Shown here piece after piece: positions 42,029-51,128 of a DNA stretch of 64,000 nt (position 1 is its first letter; every line of letters starts with the position of its first letter). The DNA lies in contig NZ_RBAM01000019.1 in assembly GCF_003626645.1 (NCBI RefSeq), forward strand, positions 1-64,000. Direction: 5' to 3'. A model generated the notes under the pieces. That model was not told the DNA's origin. It did no database searches and was given only the letters and a program-made list of their open reading frames with translations. A program made the position numbers and the translations under genes. Source of the stretch: Streptomyces klenkii (GTDB taxonomy: Bacteria; Actinomycetota; Actinomycetes; Streptomycetales; Streptomycetaceae).

Positions 42029-43468
42029 ATGAGCGCCCCTTCCTCAGGATCCGCCGACAACAGCCCCGTGGAAGGGTTTTATCCGGACCCTTCCATTCCT
42101 GGCTATATCCGTTACTGGAGCGGCACCTCCTGGGTGCCCGGCACGAGCCGGCCGGCGCCCGCCGAGGGCGAGCCGATGCCCGCGCCGCCCGCCGGCCTCG
42201 CCAAGCCCGCGGCGCCCGCGCTCGCCTCGCCCGTGCCGCCGACGCCGCGCCGCTCCGGGCCCGACCGGCAGCCGCCCGCGCAGCGCCCCGACGAGACGGG
42301 GCCCATGTTCCTCGACGAGGAGCCCGCCCCGCGCGAGGCCCGCTCGGAGCCGGCGCCCGCCTGGCGGGCGGAGCCCGCGCGGCAGGAGGGCTTCGGCGGC
42401 GAGCAGGACCGGCGCGTCTCCTGGGGCGAGAGCTCCGGCGCCGCGCTGCCCGGGCCCCGCGACCCGCGCGTCGCCTCTCCCGCGGCCGGCGACCCGGCCC
42501 GCTCCGAGCCGCGCCGCTCCGAGCCGCGCCGCCCCGAGCCCCGCCGCTCCGAGCCGCAGCGCGCCGAGGAGCCCGCGCCCGCCGGCCGGGCGGAGGGCGG
42601 CGTCCCCGCCGTCCGCCCCGGCGGCACGATGCAGCTGCGCACCTCCGGCAAGCCCGTACCGCCGGCCACCTCCCAAGGCCGGCCGGACGCCCGCCCGGAG
42701 GAGGCTCAGGCCATGCCGCCCGAGCGCCGGGCCCTGCCCGCCACGGCCCCGGCGGCCGCGCTGCCCGCCCCCGCGCGGTCCGCGTCCGCCGCCCTGCCCG
42801 AGGCCCGCCCGCAGGAGCAGCCCCGCCCCCGCACCGCGGAGCAGCCCCGGCCCGGGGCCGGCGGCTGGGCCCAGCAGGTGCAGCAGCTCGCCCAGCAGCA
42901 GCCCGCGCCCTCCTCCGAGGTGGCCGCGCCGTGGAAGCCCCCGAAGGACGACCCCTTCCTGCGGGCCGCGCAGGAGCAGGGCCGCCCCGCGTCGCTGGGC
43001 CGCCGGCTCGCCGCCCGCCTCATCGACTCCGTCGTGCTGGGCGCCGTCGTCGGCGCCGTGGCCGTGCCGCTGTGGGCCAAGGCCGTCACCCACATCGACG
43101 ACAAGGTCGCGCAGGCCAAGCAGTCCGGCGAGACCGTCACGGTCTGGCTGCTCGACGGCACCACCGGCACGTATCTGGCCGTCGTGCTGGGCGTCCTGCT
43201 CGTCGCCGGCGTGATCCTGGAGGCGCTGCCCACCGCCAAGTGGGGCCGCACCCTGGGCAAGCGCCTGTGCGGCACGCGCGTCCTGGACATCGAGTCGCAC
43301 GACAGCCCGGGCTTCGGGGCGGCGCTGCGCCGCTGGCTGGTGTACGGGGGGCTCGGCGCGCTGGGGATCGGCGTGATCGGCGTCCTGTGGTGCGTGTTCG
43401 ACCGGCCGTGGCGGCAGTGCTGGCACGACAAGGCGGGCCGCACGTTCGTGGCGGCGGGCAAGCGCTGA
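42029..43468 (+). CDS. RDD membrane protein with an N-terminal DUF2510 motif
   Basis: 479 residues. DUF2510 appears near residues 15-35 (GFYPDPSIPGYIRYWSGTSW), followed by about 270 residues of Pro/Arg/Glu-rich linker containing repeated SEPRR/PEPRR units. The C-terminal RDD domain (about 325-479) has ASLGRRLAARLIDSVVLG, membrane helices and TLGKRLCGTRVLD, with Arg-Asp-type residues conserved. RDD proteins are membrane proteins of mostly unknown role, some linked to transport. ATG 42029 follows CGGAGA. Confidence 0.88.
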   Translation: MSAPSSGSADNSPVEGFYPDPSIPGYIRYWSGTSWVPGTSRPAPAEGEPMPAPPAGLAKPAAPALASPVPPTPRRSGPDRQPPAQRPDETGPMFLDEEPAPREARSEPAPAWRAEPARQEGFGGEQDRRVSWGESSGAALPGPRDPRVASPAAGDPARSEPRRSEPRRPEPRRSEPQRAEEPAPAGRAEGGVPAVRPGGTMQLRTSGKPVPPATSQGRPDARPEEAQAMPPERRALPATAPAAALPAPARSASAALPEARPQEQPRPRTAEQPRPGAGGWAQQVQQLAQQQPAPSSEVAAPWKPPKDDPFLRAAQEQGRPASLGRRLAARLIDSVVLGAVVGAVAVPLWAKAVTHIDDKVAQAKQSGETVTVWLLDGTTGTYLAVVLGVLLVAGVILEALPTAKWGRTLGKRLCGTRVLDIESHDSPGFGAALRRWLVYGGLGALGIGVIGVLWCVFDRPWRQCWHDKAGRTFVAAGKR

Positions 43469-43523
43469 CCCGAACGGCACAACGCCGGATGCGGCGCGCG
43501 GAACCCTGCGTTCTACTCGGGCC

Positions 43524-44141
43524 ATGAGCACCGAGCCGCCGCCCGAGAACGACCCGTTCCAGAAACGGCCGACGGAGCCGCCGCCGGAGCCACCGCCCTA
43601 CGGCGGCGGCCCGTACGGCGGCGCTCCGCCCGGTCCGGGCGGCGGCCCCGGCAACCCTTACGGAGACCAGTTCGGCGCCGCCGACCCGCTCGCGGGCATG
43701 CCCCCGCTCGCGAACCGGTTCAAGCGGCTCGTCGCCCGCATCATCGACGGGCTGCTCGTGTCGATCCCGGTCACCGCGGTCTTCAAGGCCGCGATGTGGG
43801 ACTGGGACCCGGCGAACTGGAACGACGGCCGGTCCACGAGCCTCGGCATCATCATCGCCGTCGTCTACTTCCTCTACGAGGGGCTGATGCTCACCAAGCG
43901 GGGGCAGACGGTCGGCAAGATGGCGATGAGCATCCGGGTGGCGATGCTGGAGAACGGCGCGATCCCCGAGGGAAGCCCGGGCTGGACGCGCGCCGCGGTG
44001 TACAACCTGCCGCAGGTGGTGCCCTGCTGCGGCTTCCTCTTCTGGCTGGTCAACGTGCTCTGGTGTACGTGGGACATGCCGTACCACCAGTGCATTCACG
44101 ACAAGGCGGCCAAAACGGTGGTGGTCTCAACCGTGCACTGA
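43524..44141 (+). CDS. RDD membrane protein
   Basis: 205 residues. A Pro/Gly-rich tail (1-50) is followed by the RDD domain: ANRFKRLVARIIDGLLVSIP, further helices, and KRGQTVGKMAMSIRVAML. It is a second, shorter member right after the DUF2510-RDD gene, so the pair probably arose by duplication. The last 15 bases overlap the end of the convergent small membrane gene. Confidence 0.9.
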   Translation: MSTEPPPENDPFQKRPTEPPPEPPPYGGGPYGGAPPGPGGGPGNPYGDQFGAADPLAGMPPLANRFKRLVARIIDGLLVSIPVTAVFKAAMWDWDPANWNDGRSTSLGIIIAVVYFLYEGLMLTKRGQTVGKMAMSIRVAMLENGAIPEGSPGWTRAAVYNLPQVVPCCGFLFWLVNVLWCTWDMPYHQCIHDKAAKTVVVSTVH

Positions 44142-44384
44142 AGTCTCACTCAGTCTCGGCTCGGCGGGAAGGGGAGCGCGCTCCCGGGGCACCCGGGGCC
44201 TGCGGGAGCCGGCGCGCGGCACGGGGAAGGCGACGGCGACGAACAGGCCGAGCGCGAGCGCGGCGACGGCGATGACCGCGATCCCGAACCCCGAACTCGT
44301 CTGCGAGAGCAGCAGCATGGCGAGGGTCGAGAAGACGACGGTGGCCGATCCGTAGGTTATCTGTGCGGGGGTCGGACGCGGCAT
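44127..44384 (-). CDS. Small membrane protein, hypothetical
   Basis: 85 residues from the ATG at 44384 (MPRPTPAQITYGSATVVFSTLAMLLL). Two membrane helices (about 12-27 and 32-52) precede a basic Arg/Pro-rich tail. No family is recognised with certainty. It converges on the RDD gene, overlapping its end. Confidence 0.75.
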   Translation of the reverse strand: MPRPTPAQITYGSATVVFSTLAMLLLSQTSSGFGIAVIAVAALALGLFVAVAFPVPRAGSRRPRVPRERAPLPAEPRLSETSVHG

Positions 44385-44759
44385 GGCGGGATCCGTCCTC
44401 GGAGCAAAGGTGTGGGGTGCGGAGCCGGCTGGTGCATGGGGCGTGCCTGGGGGCGTGCGTAATGCGCGTGCGTAGTGCGTGCGTACAGCAATGGTGTACA
44501 CCAAAACGACTCTACGGTCCTGTCTGCCCGAGGGGAACTGCCGGTAAGCGTGACCTAACACACGGTGCCGGAGCACAGGGGGCGCACGGGGTCATCCGCC
44601 GGTCCAAGAGGTGAGACGCGCGCGCCCGTTGCTGTCCGAAATCCGCAACATAAAGGCCGGATAACGTACTTGCTGTTTCGCTCGTAGTCAAGGTCTGTCT
44701 TTTCCGGCTTCACTCCGGTCAAATACCTCCACAGTTGTCACTGGGGAGGACATTCACAA
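44385..44759. other. Promoter-bearing intergenic region before the secreted protease
   Basis: About 375 bp without a gene. A perfect palindrome GGTGTACACC lies at 44493-44502, upstream of the small membrane gene. The last 120 bp are A/T-richer (ACATAAAGG, GGTCAAATACC) and end in GGGGAGGAC, the ribosome site of the protease gene, so the protease promoter should be here. I cannot assign exact -10 and -35 boxes. Confidence 0.5.
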
Positions 44760-47171
44760 GTGAAGAGCAGCCAACGGAGGCACGCCAGATCCGCCGCCGT
44801 GGCCACGGCCGTCGCGCTCGCCGCGACGGCCCTTGTCACGGGGACCACGGCCGGGATCGCGCAGGCGGCCACCACTGCCGGCACGCCGTCGAGCATCGAG
44901 CGCCACGACCCGGAGCAGGCCGGGAAGGGCGTCGAGCACGACCTCAAGGGCCCGTACGCGAAGAAGCAGGAGGCGCAGCGCAAGGCCGCCCTCGACAAGG
45001 TCATATCCGGCGACGCCCGCGTGGAGCAGCGCGGCGCGTCGAAGGTCGTCCAGCTCGGCAAGGGGAAGTACGTCGAGCTCGGCCGGGAGAAGACCGACCG
45101 GATCTTCACGATCCTCGTGGACTTCGGCGACAAGGTCGACGACACCACGATGTACGACCCGGACGGGCCGGACGGGCCCAAGCCGCCGGTGAAGAAGTAC
45201 GGCGGGCAGGCGGGCCCGGCGCACAACCAGATCAAGCAGCCGGACCGCAAGAACGACAACAGCACGGCCTGGCAGAAGGATTACAACCGGGACCACTTCC
45301 AGGACCTGTACTTCTCGCACGACAAGGACAAGGAGTCCCTGGCGAAGTACTACGAGAAGCAGTCCTCGGGCCGCTACTCGGTCGACGGCACGGTCACCGA
45401 CTGGGTCAGGGTCCCCTGGAACGAGGCCCGTTACGGCTCCAACTACTGCGGCTCCACCAACTGCCCCTCCGCCTGGGACCTGGTGCGCGACGGCGTCAAC
45501 CAGTGGGTGAAGGACCAGAAGGCGGCCGGCCGCAGCGACGCCGACATCAAGGCGCAGCTGGCCACCTACGACCAGTGGGACCGCAACGACTACAACGGCA
45601 ACGGCAACTTCAACGAGCCCGACGGCTACATCGACCACTTCCAGATCGTGCACGCCGGCGAGGACGAGTCCGCCGGCGGCGGCGCGCAGAAGACCGACGC
45701 CATCTGGGCCCACCGCTGGTACGCCTACGGTTCGGACGCCGGCAAGACCGGCCCCGGCAACAACAAGGCCGGCGGCACGCAGATCGGTGACACCGGCATC
45801 TGGGTCGGCGACTACACGATGCAGCCCGAGAACGGCGGCCTCGGCGTCTTCGCCCACGAGTACGGCCATGACCTGGGCCTGCCCGACGAGTACGACACCA
45901 CCGGCACCGGTGAGTCCTCCGTCGCCTACTGGTCGCTGATGTCCTCCGGCTCCTGGCTGGGCCGCGGCAAGGACACCATCGGCGACCTGCCCGGCGACAT
46001 GAGCGCCTGGGACAAGCTCCAGCTCGGCTGGCTCAACTACGACAAGGCGAAGGCGGCGACGAAGTCGACGCACAAGCTGGGCGTGGCCGAGTACAACACC
46101 AAGGACAAGCAGGCGGTCGTCGTCGACCTGCCCGCCAAGGCGGTCAAGACCGACGTCGTCAAGCCCGCCGAGGGCAGCAAGCAGTGGTGGGGCGGTCAGG
46201 CCGACGACCTGAAGAACACCCTCTCCCGCCCGGTCGACCTCACCGGCAAGTCCAAGGCGAGCCTGGACTTCTCGGGCTGGTGGGACATCGAGGCCAACTA
46301 CGACTACGCCTACGTCGAGGTCTCGACCGACGGCGGTAAGAACTGGACCCCGGTCGACGGCACGGCCGACGGCAAGTCCATCCCGCGCGACGGCGGCGAC
46401 AAGCCCGCGCTGACCGGCCAGTCCGGCGCGTACAAGAAGCTCGCGTACCCGCTCGACGCGTACGCCGGCAAGAAGATCGACCTGCGCTTCCGCTACTCCA
46501 CGGACGGCGGCACCACCGGTAAGGGCTTCACCGCCGACGCCATCAGCCTCACCGCCGACGGCGCCACCCTCTTCACCGACGGGGCCGAGGGCGACGACAA
46601 CGGCTGGACGGCGAAGGGCTTCTCGCGCATCGGCGAGTCCTTCACCAAGGAGTACGCGCAGTACTACATCGCCGAGAACCGCCAGTACGTCTCGTACGAC
46701 ACGACCCTCAAGACCGGCCCGTACAACTTCGGCTGGAAGAAGAACCGTCCGGGCTGGGTCGAGCACTACCCGTACCAGAACGGCCTGCTGATCTGGAAGT
46801 GGGACACCTCGCAGGCCGACAACAACGTCGGCGTGCACCCCGGTACCGGCCGCATCCTGCCGATCGACGCGCACCCGCAGATCGAGAAGTGGGCCGACGG
46901 CACGGTCATGCGCAACCGCTTCCAGGCGTACGACTCGCCGTTCAGCTGGTTCCCGAGCGACGGCTACACCGTCCACCAGGACGGCGTCGCGGCCCGTGTG
47001 AAGGCGAAGCTCGGCGCGCCGGTCTTCGACGACCGCAAGGGCACGTACTGGAGCAAGGACAACCCGACCGGCGGTGTGCAGGTTACTGACACCAACACCC
47101 GGATCAAGATCCTGTGGCAGGCGCCGAGCGGCTCCACGATGACCGTCCAGGTGAGCCCGTCGGGCAAGTAA
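44760..47171 (+). CDS. Secreted immune inhibitor A-type metalloprotease (M6 family)
   Basis: 803 residues. An export signal (residues 1-36, ending IAQA) is followed by a propeptide and the M6 protease domain. The zinc motif HEYGHDLGLPDEYD (about residue 368) has both histidines and the glutamate. After it come beta-rich domains of MAM/immune-inhibitor type (LSRPVDLTGKSKASLDFSGWWDIE, YAYVEVSTDGGKNWTPV) and IEKWADGTVMRNRFQAYDSPF near the end. It acts outside the cell on proteins. GTG 44760 follows GGGGAGGAC. A hairpin lies downstream. Confidence 0.94.
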   Translation: MKSSQRRHARSAAVATAVALAATALVTGTTAGIAQAATTAGTPSSIERHDPEQAGKGVEHDLKGPYAKKQEAQRKAALDKVISGDARVEQRGASKVVQLGKGKYVELGREKTDRIFTILVDFGDKVDDTTMYDPDGPDGPKPPVKKYGGQAGPAHNQIKQPDRKNDNSTAWQKDYNRDHFQDLYFSHDKDKESLAKYYEKQSSGRYSVDGTVTDWVRVPWNEARYGSNYCGSTNCPSAWDLVRDGVNQWVKDQKAAGRSDADIKAQLATYDQWDRNDYNGNGNFNEPDGYIDHFQIVHAGEDESAGGGAQKTDAIWAHRWYAYGSDAGKTGPGNNKAGGTQIGDTGIWVGDYTMQPENGGLGVFAHEYGHDLGLPDEYDTTGTGESSVAYWSLMSSGSWLGRGKDTIGDLPGDMSAWDKLQLGWLNYDKAKAATKSTHKLGVAEYNTKDKQAVVVDLPAKAVKTDVVKPAEGSKQWWGGQADDLKNTLSRPVDLTGKSKASLDFSGWWDIEANYDYAYVEVSTDGGKNWTPVDGTADGKSIPRDGGDKPALTGQSGAYKKLAYPLDAYAGKKIDLRFRYSTDGGTTGKGFTADAISLTADGATLFTDGAEGDDNGWTAKGFSRIGESFTKEYAQYYIAENRQYVSYDTTLKTGPYNFGWKKNRPGWVEHYPYQNGLLIWKWDTSQADNNVGVHPGTGRILPIDAHPQIEKWADGTVMRNRFQAYDSPFSWFPSDGYTVHQDGVAARVKAKLGAPVFDDRKGTYWSKDNPTGGVQVTDTNTRIKILWQAPSGSTMTVQVSPSGK

Positions 47172-47209
47172 ACCCCGCACGATCTGCGTCTTAGCAGGTC
47201 AGAGCCGTA

Positions 47210-47243
47210 TCGGCCGTCGCCCTCTAGCGGGCGGCGGCCGATC
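47210..47243 (+). terminator. Terminator after the secreted protease gene
   Basis: 14-bp arms ATCGGCCGTCGCCC and GGGCGGCGGCCGAT with one G-T pair and a 6-nt loop, followed later by GTTT. Confidence 0.75.
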
Positions 47244-47306
47244 GCGTTTAGATGACTGGCGTGACCCTGTTATTGACACCCCGGCCCGGGGAGAGGTGAC
47301 GCGGGC

Positions 47307-47633
47307 ATGGCAGGCGGTGGTTTCTGCAAGCTGCCGGGCGGCAGCGTGGTGGTGGCCCTGTACCTTCCCGGGCCGCCCGGCGGGGGCGCGTCGCCCGGGG
47401 CCCGGGTGCGGGTGCTGGTGCACGCCGCGAACCGGGCGCGCGCGCTCACGCGCCTGCGGAACCTGGGCCTGCGGGCCGTCTATCTGCGCGGCAATACGGA
47501 ACCCCCGACGCCGGACGAGATAACGGCGGTCCTCCACCACCCGGACGGCCTGGTCTGGCGAGCGACCCCGGACGACGACACGGAGTCGTGGCACGGCATA
47601 AGGACCCTGCTCCGCAGGGCGCCGGCGGCGTAG
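47307..47633 (+). CDS. Hypothetical protein
   Basis: 108 residues from ATG 47307 with GGAGAGGTGA upstream. It contains GGGFCKLPGGSVVVALYLPGPP and ends HGIRTLLRRAPAA. The composition is Arg/Gly/Pro-rich with strand-helix patterns but no recognised domain or membrane segment. It converges with the nicotinamidase gene. Coding bias is good, so I believe it is real. Confidence 0.62.
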   Translation: MAGGGFCKLPGGSVVVALYLPGPPGGGASPGARVRVLVHAANRARALTRLRNLGLRAVYLRGNTEPPTPDEITAVLHHPDGLVWRATPDDDTESWHGIRTLLRRAPAA

Positions 47634-47672
47634 GCGTTTGCCTGCGGTGCCGGGCCGGGCCCGGCCGTCACG

Positions 47673-48266
47673 TCACCCCGTCGCAACCACCGGCTTGCCG
47701 GAGAGCTCGACGCCCGCGTCCCGGAGCTCCCCGAGCGCCCTCTCCGTCGTGTGCGGAGCGACCCCCGCCGTGAGGTCGAGCAGCACCAGGGTCGAAAAAC
47801 CTTCCCGCACCGCGTCCAGCGCGGTGGCGCGGACGCAGTGGTCCGTCGCGATCCCGACGACGTCGACCTCCGTCACCCCCCGCTCCCGCAGCCAGTCCGC
47901 CAGGGACACCCCGTTCTCGTCGGTGCCCTCGAACCCGCTGTACGCGGCCGCGTACGCCCCCTTGTCGAAGACGGCGTCTATCGCCCCGGAGGCGATGACC
48001 GGGGCGAAGTTCGGGTGGAACCCGGACCCCTCCGTGCCGGCGACGCAGTGCGGCGGCCACGTCGTCTCGTAGTCCGGGTCGGCGGAGAAGTGCGCGCCGG
48101 GGTCTATGTGGTGGTCGCGCGTGGCGACGATGTGCCGGTACCCGGCGGTGGCCTCGCCGACGAGGTCGGTGATGGCCGCGGCCACGTCCGCCCCGCCCGC
48201 GACCGCGAGGCTGCCGCCCTCGCAGAAGTCGTTCTGCACGTCGACGATGATGAGTGCACGCTGCAT
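47673..48266 (-). CDS. pncA: Nicotinamidase (pyrazinamidase/isochorismatase family)
   Basis: 197 residues. The catalytic triad is visible: Asp9 in IIVDVQNDF, Lys102 in DKGAYAAAYSG and Cys144 in ATDHCVRATA. Metal ligands lie in RDHHIDPGAHF (residues 50-60). It converts nicotinamide to nicotinate for NAD salvage. ATG 48266 gives the standard start MQRALIIVD. The nicotinate phosphoribosyltransferase gene is 178 bp upstream on the same strand, so the two steps of salvage sit together. Confidence 0.95.
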   Translation of the reverse strand: MQRALIIVDVQNDFCEGGSLAVAGGADVAAAITDLVGEATAGYRHIVATRDHHIDPGAHFSADPDYETTWPPHCVAGTEGSGFHPNFAPVIASGAIDAVFDKGAYAAAYSGFEGTDENGVSLADWLRERGVTEVDVVGIATDHCVRATALDAVREGFSTLVLLDLTAGVAPHTTERALGELRDAGVELSGKPVVATG

Positions 48267-48443
48267 AGTGCGGATCCTTTGTGGAAGGGCCCTCGGCCGA
48301 CAGTGCGGATCACGACTGTACGGATGTGCGGATCTGTACGGATCGCCTCTCTGTGACCGAGGGTAGTGACTTCCGTTGCGCAATGGGAGAGGGACCCGGA
48401 GCGGGGCGGGCCCGCTCCGGCGCGCGGGGCCGCGCGCGGAGCG

Positions 48444-49772
48444 TCAGAGGTACTCGGTGGGGAGTACCGGCTCACCGCGCGAGAGCTGGGTCGCGGAGAG
48501 CGGGAGCCCCGCCCGGGCCGCGGCGTGCCGGTCCCGGACGGCGTCCAGGGCCTCGCGGGCGACGACCTCGCCGCCGCGGACGAGCTCCACGATCAGCTGG
48601 TGGTCCGCGAGCTCCGCCGGGACCGGCCCGGTGCCGACGACCTCGGCCTCGGCCACCCCGTCCGCGTCCGGCCGGCGCGCGGCCCACTTGCGGCCGCCGA
48701 TGGAGGTCTTGCCGCCCATGGACTTCTTGGCGACGGGCCGCAGCGGGGCGTCCGGGCCGGGCCCGTCCGCGCGGGCCACGAGCTTGTAGACCATCGAGCA
48801 GGTGGGGTGCCCGCTGCCGGTGACCAGCTGGGTGCCGACCCCGTACGCGTCGACGGGGGCCGCGGCGAGCGAGGCGATGGCGTACTCGTCGAGGTCGCTG
48901 GTGACGACGATCCTCGTCTTGCCGGCGCCCAGGTCGTCCAGCTGCTGCCGCACCCGGTGGGCGAGCAGCAGCAGGTCGCCGGAGTCGATGCGGACGGCGC
49001 CGAGCTCCGGGCCCGCGATCTCCACGGCCGTCCTGACCGCCTCGGCGACGTCGTAGGTGTCGACGAGCAGGGTCGTGTTCCCGCCGAGCGAGTCGACCTG
49101 GGCGGTGAAGGCGTCGCGCTCGCTGTCGTGCAGCAGCGTGAAGGCGTGCGCACTGGTGCCGACGGTCGGGATGCTGTAGCGGAAACCGGCCGCGAGGTCG
49201 GAGGTGGAGGCGAAGCCGCCCACGTACGCGGCGCGGGCGGCGGCGACGGCCGCGAGCTCGTGGGTGCGCCGGGCGCCCATTTCGATCAGCGGGCGCCCGC
49301 CGGCGGCGACGGCCATCCGGGAGGCCGCGGCGGCGACGGCCGAGTCGTGGTTGAGGATCGACAGGATCACGGTCTCCAGCAGCACCGCCTCGGCGAAGGT
49401 GCCCTCGACGCGCAGGATGGGGGAGCCCGGGAAGTAGACCTCTCCCTCGGGGTAGCCCCAGATGTCGCCGCGGAAGCGGTAGTCCGCGAGCCAGGCGAGG
49501 GTCGGCTCGTCCACGATCTTCCGGCTCGCGAGGAAGTCCAGGACGCCGCTGTCGAAGCGGAAGTTCTCCACGGCGTCCAGGACGCGGCCGGTGCCCGCGA
49601 CGACGCCGTAGCGGCGCCCCTCGGGCAGCCGGCGGGTGAAGACCTCGAAGACCGAGCGGCGGTCGGCGGTGCCGGAGCGCAGCGCGGCTTGCAGCATCGT
49701 GAGTTCGTACCGGTCGGTGAAGAGGGCCGTCGACGGAACGTCCACCGGCAGCCTCAAGTCCGCAGCGTTCAT
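48444..49772 (-). CDS. pncB: Nicotinate phosphoribosyltransferase
   Basis: 442 residues from the ATG at 49772; an in-frame GTG two codons upstream is possible. It joins nicotinate to PRPP to make nicotinate mononucleotide. Features include TDRYELTMLQAALRSG at the start, the catalytic region EMGARRTHE, GFASTSDLAA and LGGNTTLLVDTYDV, RIDSGDL for PRPP binding. Upstream gene of the NAD salvage pair with pncA. Normal length. Confidence 0.94.
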   Translation of the reverse strand: MNAADLRLPVDVPSTALFTDRYELTMLQAALRSGTADRRSVFEVFTRRLPEGRRYGVVAGTGRVLDAVENFRFDSGVLDFLASRKIVDEPTLAWLADYRFRGDIWGYPEGEVYFPGSPILRVEGTFAEAVLLETVILSILNHDSAVAAAASRMAVAAGGRPLIEMGARRTHELAAVAAARAAYVGGFASTSDLAAGFRYSIPTVGTSAHAFTLLHDSERDAFTAQVDSLGGNTTLLVDTYDVAEAVRTAVEIAGPELGAVRIDSGDLLLLAHRVRQQLDDLGAGKTRIVVTSDLDEYAIASLAAAPVDAYGVGTQLVTGSGHPTCSMVYKLVARADGPGPDAPLRPVAKKSMGGKTSIGGRKWAARRPDADGVAEAEVVGTGPVPAELADHQLIVELVRGGEVVAREALDAVRDRHAAARAGLPLSATQLSRGEPVLPTEYL

Positions 49773-49896
49773 GGACACAGATGCTACCCCCAATACTCGT
49801 CACTCTGACGATTTCTATGCCGTGACCCCGGGCACCCGGCCGACGCGCGGCCCTGGCGGCACCCCCTTTGTGCATCGCAGGCCCCCGGGTGGCAGC

Positions 49897-50208
49897 ATGG
49901 GAAGGGTGAGTGTTGCACCGGTCGAGATCGAACGCCCCGAGTCGAGCGAAGCCCCGTACGCGGTGGCCGAGCCCGACGTCCCCTGGGTCACGCTGGTCCA
50001 CAACGACCCCATCAACCTCATGAGTTATGTGACGTATGTCTTCCAGGCGTACTTCGGCTACTCCAAGGACAAGGCCCACAAGCTGATGCTCGACGTCCAC
50101 CACAAGGGGCGCGCCACCGTCTCCAGCGGCAGCCGCGAGGAGATGGAGCGCGACGTGCAGGCGATGCACGGCTACGGGCTGTGGGCGACGCTGTCGCAGG
50201 ACCGTTGA
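49897..50208 (+). CDS. clpS: ATP-dependent Clp protease adaptor ClpS
   Basis: 103 residues. ClpS brings N-end-rule substrates to ClpAP/ClpC. The core DVPWVTLVHNDPINLMSYVTYVF with the Asn-Asp that grips the N-terminal amino group is clear, as is HHKGRATVSSGSREEMERDVQAM. Two starts are possible, ATG 49897 or GTG 49906; I use the ATG because the GTG's purine stretch lies too close to it. Its stop overlaps the next start. Confidence 0.93.
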   Translation: MGRVSVAPVEIERPESSEAPYAVAEPDVPWVTLVHNDPINLMSYVTYVFQAYFGYSKDKAHKLMLDVHHKGRATVSSGSREEMERDVQAMHGYGLWATLSQDR

Positions 50209-50810
50209 TGGCCGGCCACTTCGAGCCGCTGTCCGGCGGCGGGGCCGCCGCGGCCCTGGACGAGGTCGAGGTCTCCATCCTGCGCAGCCTGACCGTCCAG
50301 CTCCTGGAGCTGATCGGCCCGGGCGACGCCGCGGGCACCGACGGCGCCGATCCGCTCGCGCGCCTCTTCGCCGAGGGCCCCAGCGAGCCGCCGTCCGACC
50401 CGGCGCTCGCCCGGCTCTTCCCCGACGCCTACGGCGACCCGGACGCCGCGCAGGACCCGCAGGAGCGTGCGTACGCCGCGGAATTCCGCCGCTACACCGA
50501 GAACGACCTGCGCGACCGCAAGCGCGAGGACGCCCTCGCGGTGGTCCGCTCGCTCGACGCCCTCGTGATGGCCGGAGACCCCGGGGACGGCGTCGCCGTC
50601 CTGCGCCTCACGCCCGAGGACTGCCGCCGCTGGCTGGGCACGCTCAACGACCTCCGGCTGACCATCGGGGCGCGGCTGGAAATCACCCATGAGGACGACG
50701 GCGAGGCGCTCCTCCGGCTGCCGGACGACGATCCGCGCAAGCCGATGGTGATGGCCCATCTGTGGCTCGGCGGACTACAGGAAACGCTGGTAGATGCACT
50801 GATGGGATGA
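50208..50810 (+). CDS. DUF2017 family protein
   Basis: 200 residues, coupled to clpS by a TGATG overlap. It has EVSILRSLTVQLLELIG and RLTPEDCRRWLGTLNDLRLTIGARLEI, as in the actinobacterial DUF2017 family that regularly follows clpS. The body is helical and acidic; function unknown, possibly linked to Clp proteolysis by context only. Confidence 0.88.
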   Translation: MAGHFEPLSGGGAAAALDEVEVSILRSLTVQLLELIGPGDAAGTDGADPLARLFAEGPSEPPSDPALARLFPDAYGDPDAAQDPQERAYAAEFRRYTENDLRDRKREDALAVVRSLDALVMAGDPGDGVAVLRLTPEDCRRWLGTLNDLRLTIGARLEITHEDDGEALLRLPDDDPRKPMVMAHLWLGGLQETLVDALMG

Positions 50811-51128
50811 TCGATCAAAAGCATCCGGACGTCCGCTCAGGGAACAATCAAGTCCGGATAACGATCGGATCACCGTAACGGTGCCTATTACCCCTGCTTT
50901 CCCTTATTGTCCGCATTTCTTTGTGGTGTGCGTCACGAACGCATGATCGTTCTTCGGACGATCTACCGGCCACTCGTGATACATCTTGCCGACCTGCCTC
51001 CGTGACGCCACCCATGTTCACGGCGGGAGCGCTGAGCCGGCCGACCGTCGGCATTCGCAGGACTCCATCCGGGGGGATCGGAACCCGATCCGGAGCAACC
51101 GGATCGGTATGGAGAAAGGCGCACCACC
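50811..51128 (+). promoter_or_regulatory. Leader region of the amino acid permease with several palindromes
   Basis: 318 bp without a gene, A/T-richer than its surroundings. Palindromes: CACCG-TAA-CGGTG at 50871-50883, GATCGT...ACGATC at 50945-50963, and CCGATCCGG-AGCAA-CCGGATCGG at 51085-51107, directly before the ribosome site GGAGAAAGG. The last could fold in the mRNA leader or be an operator; the others may be operators at the promoter. Confidence 0.55.
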
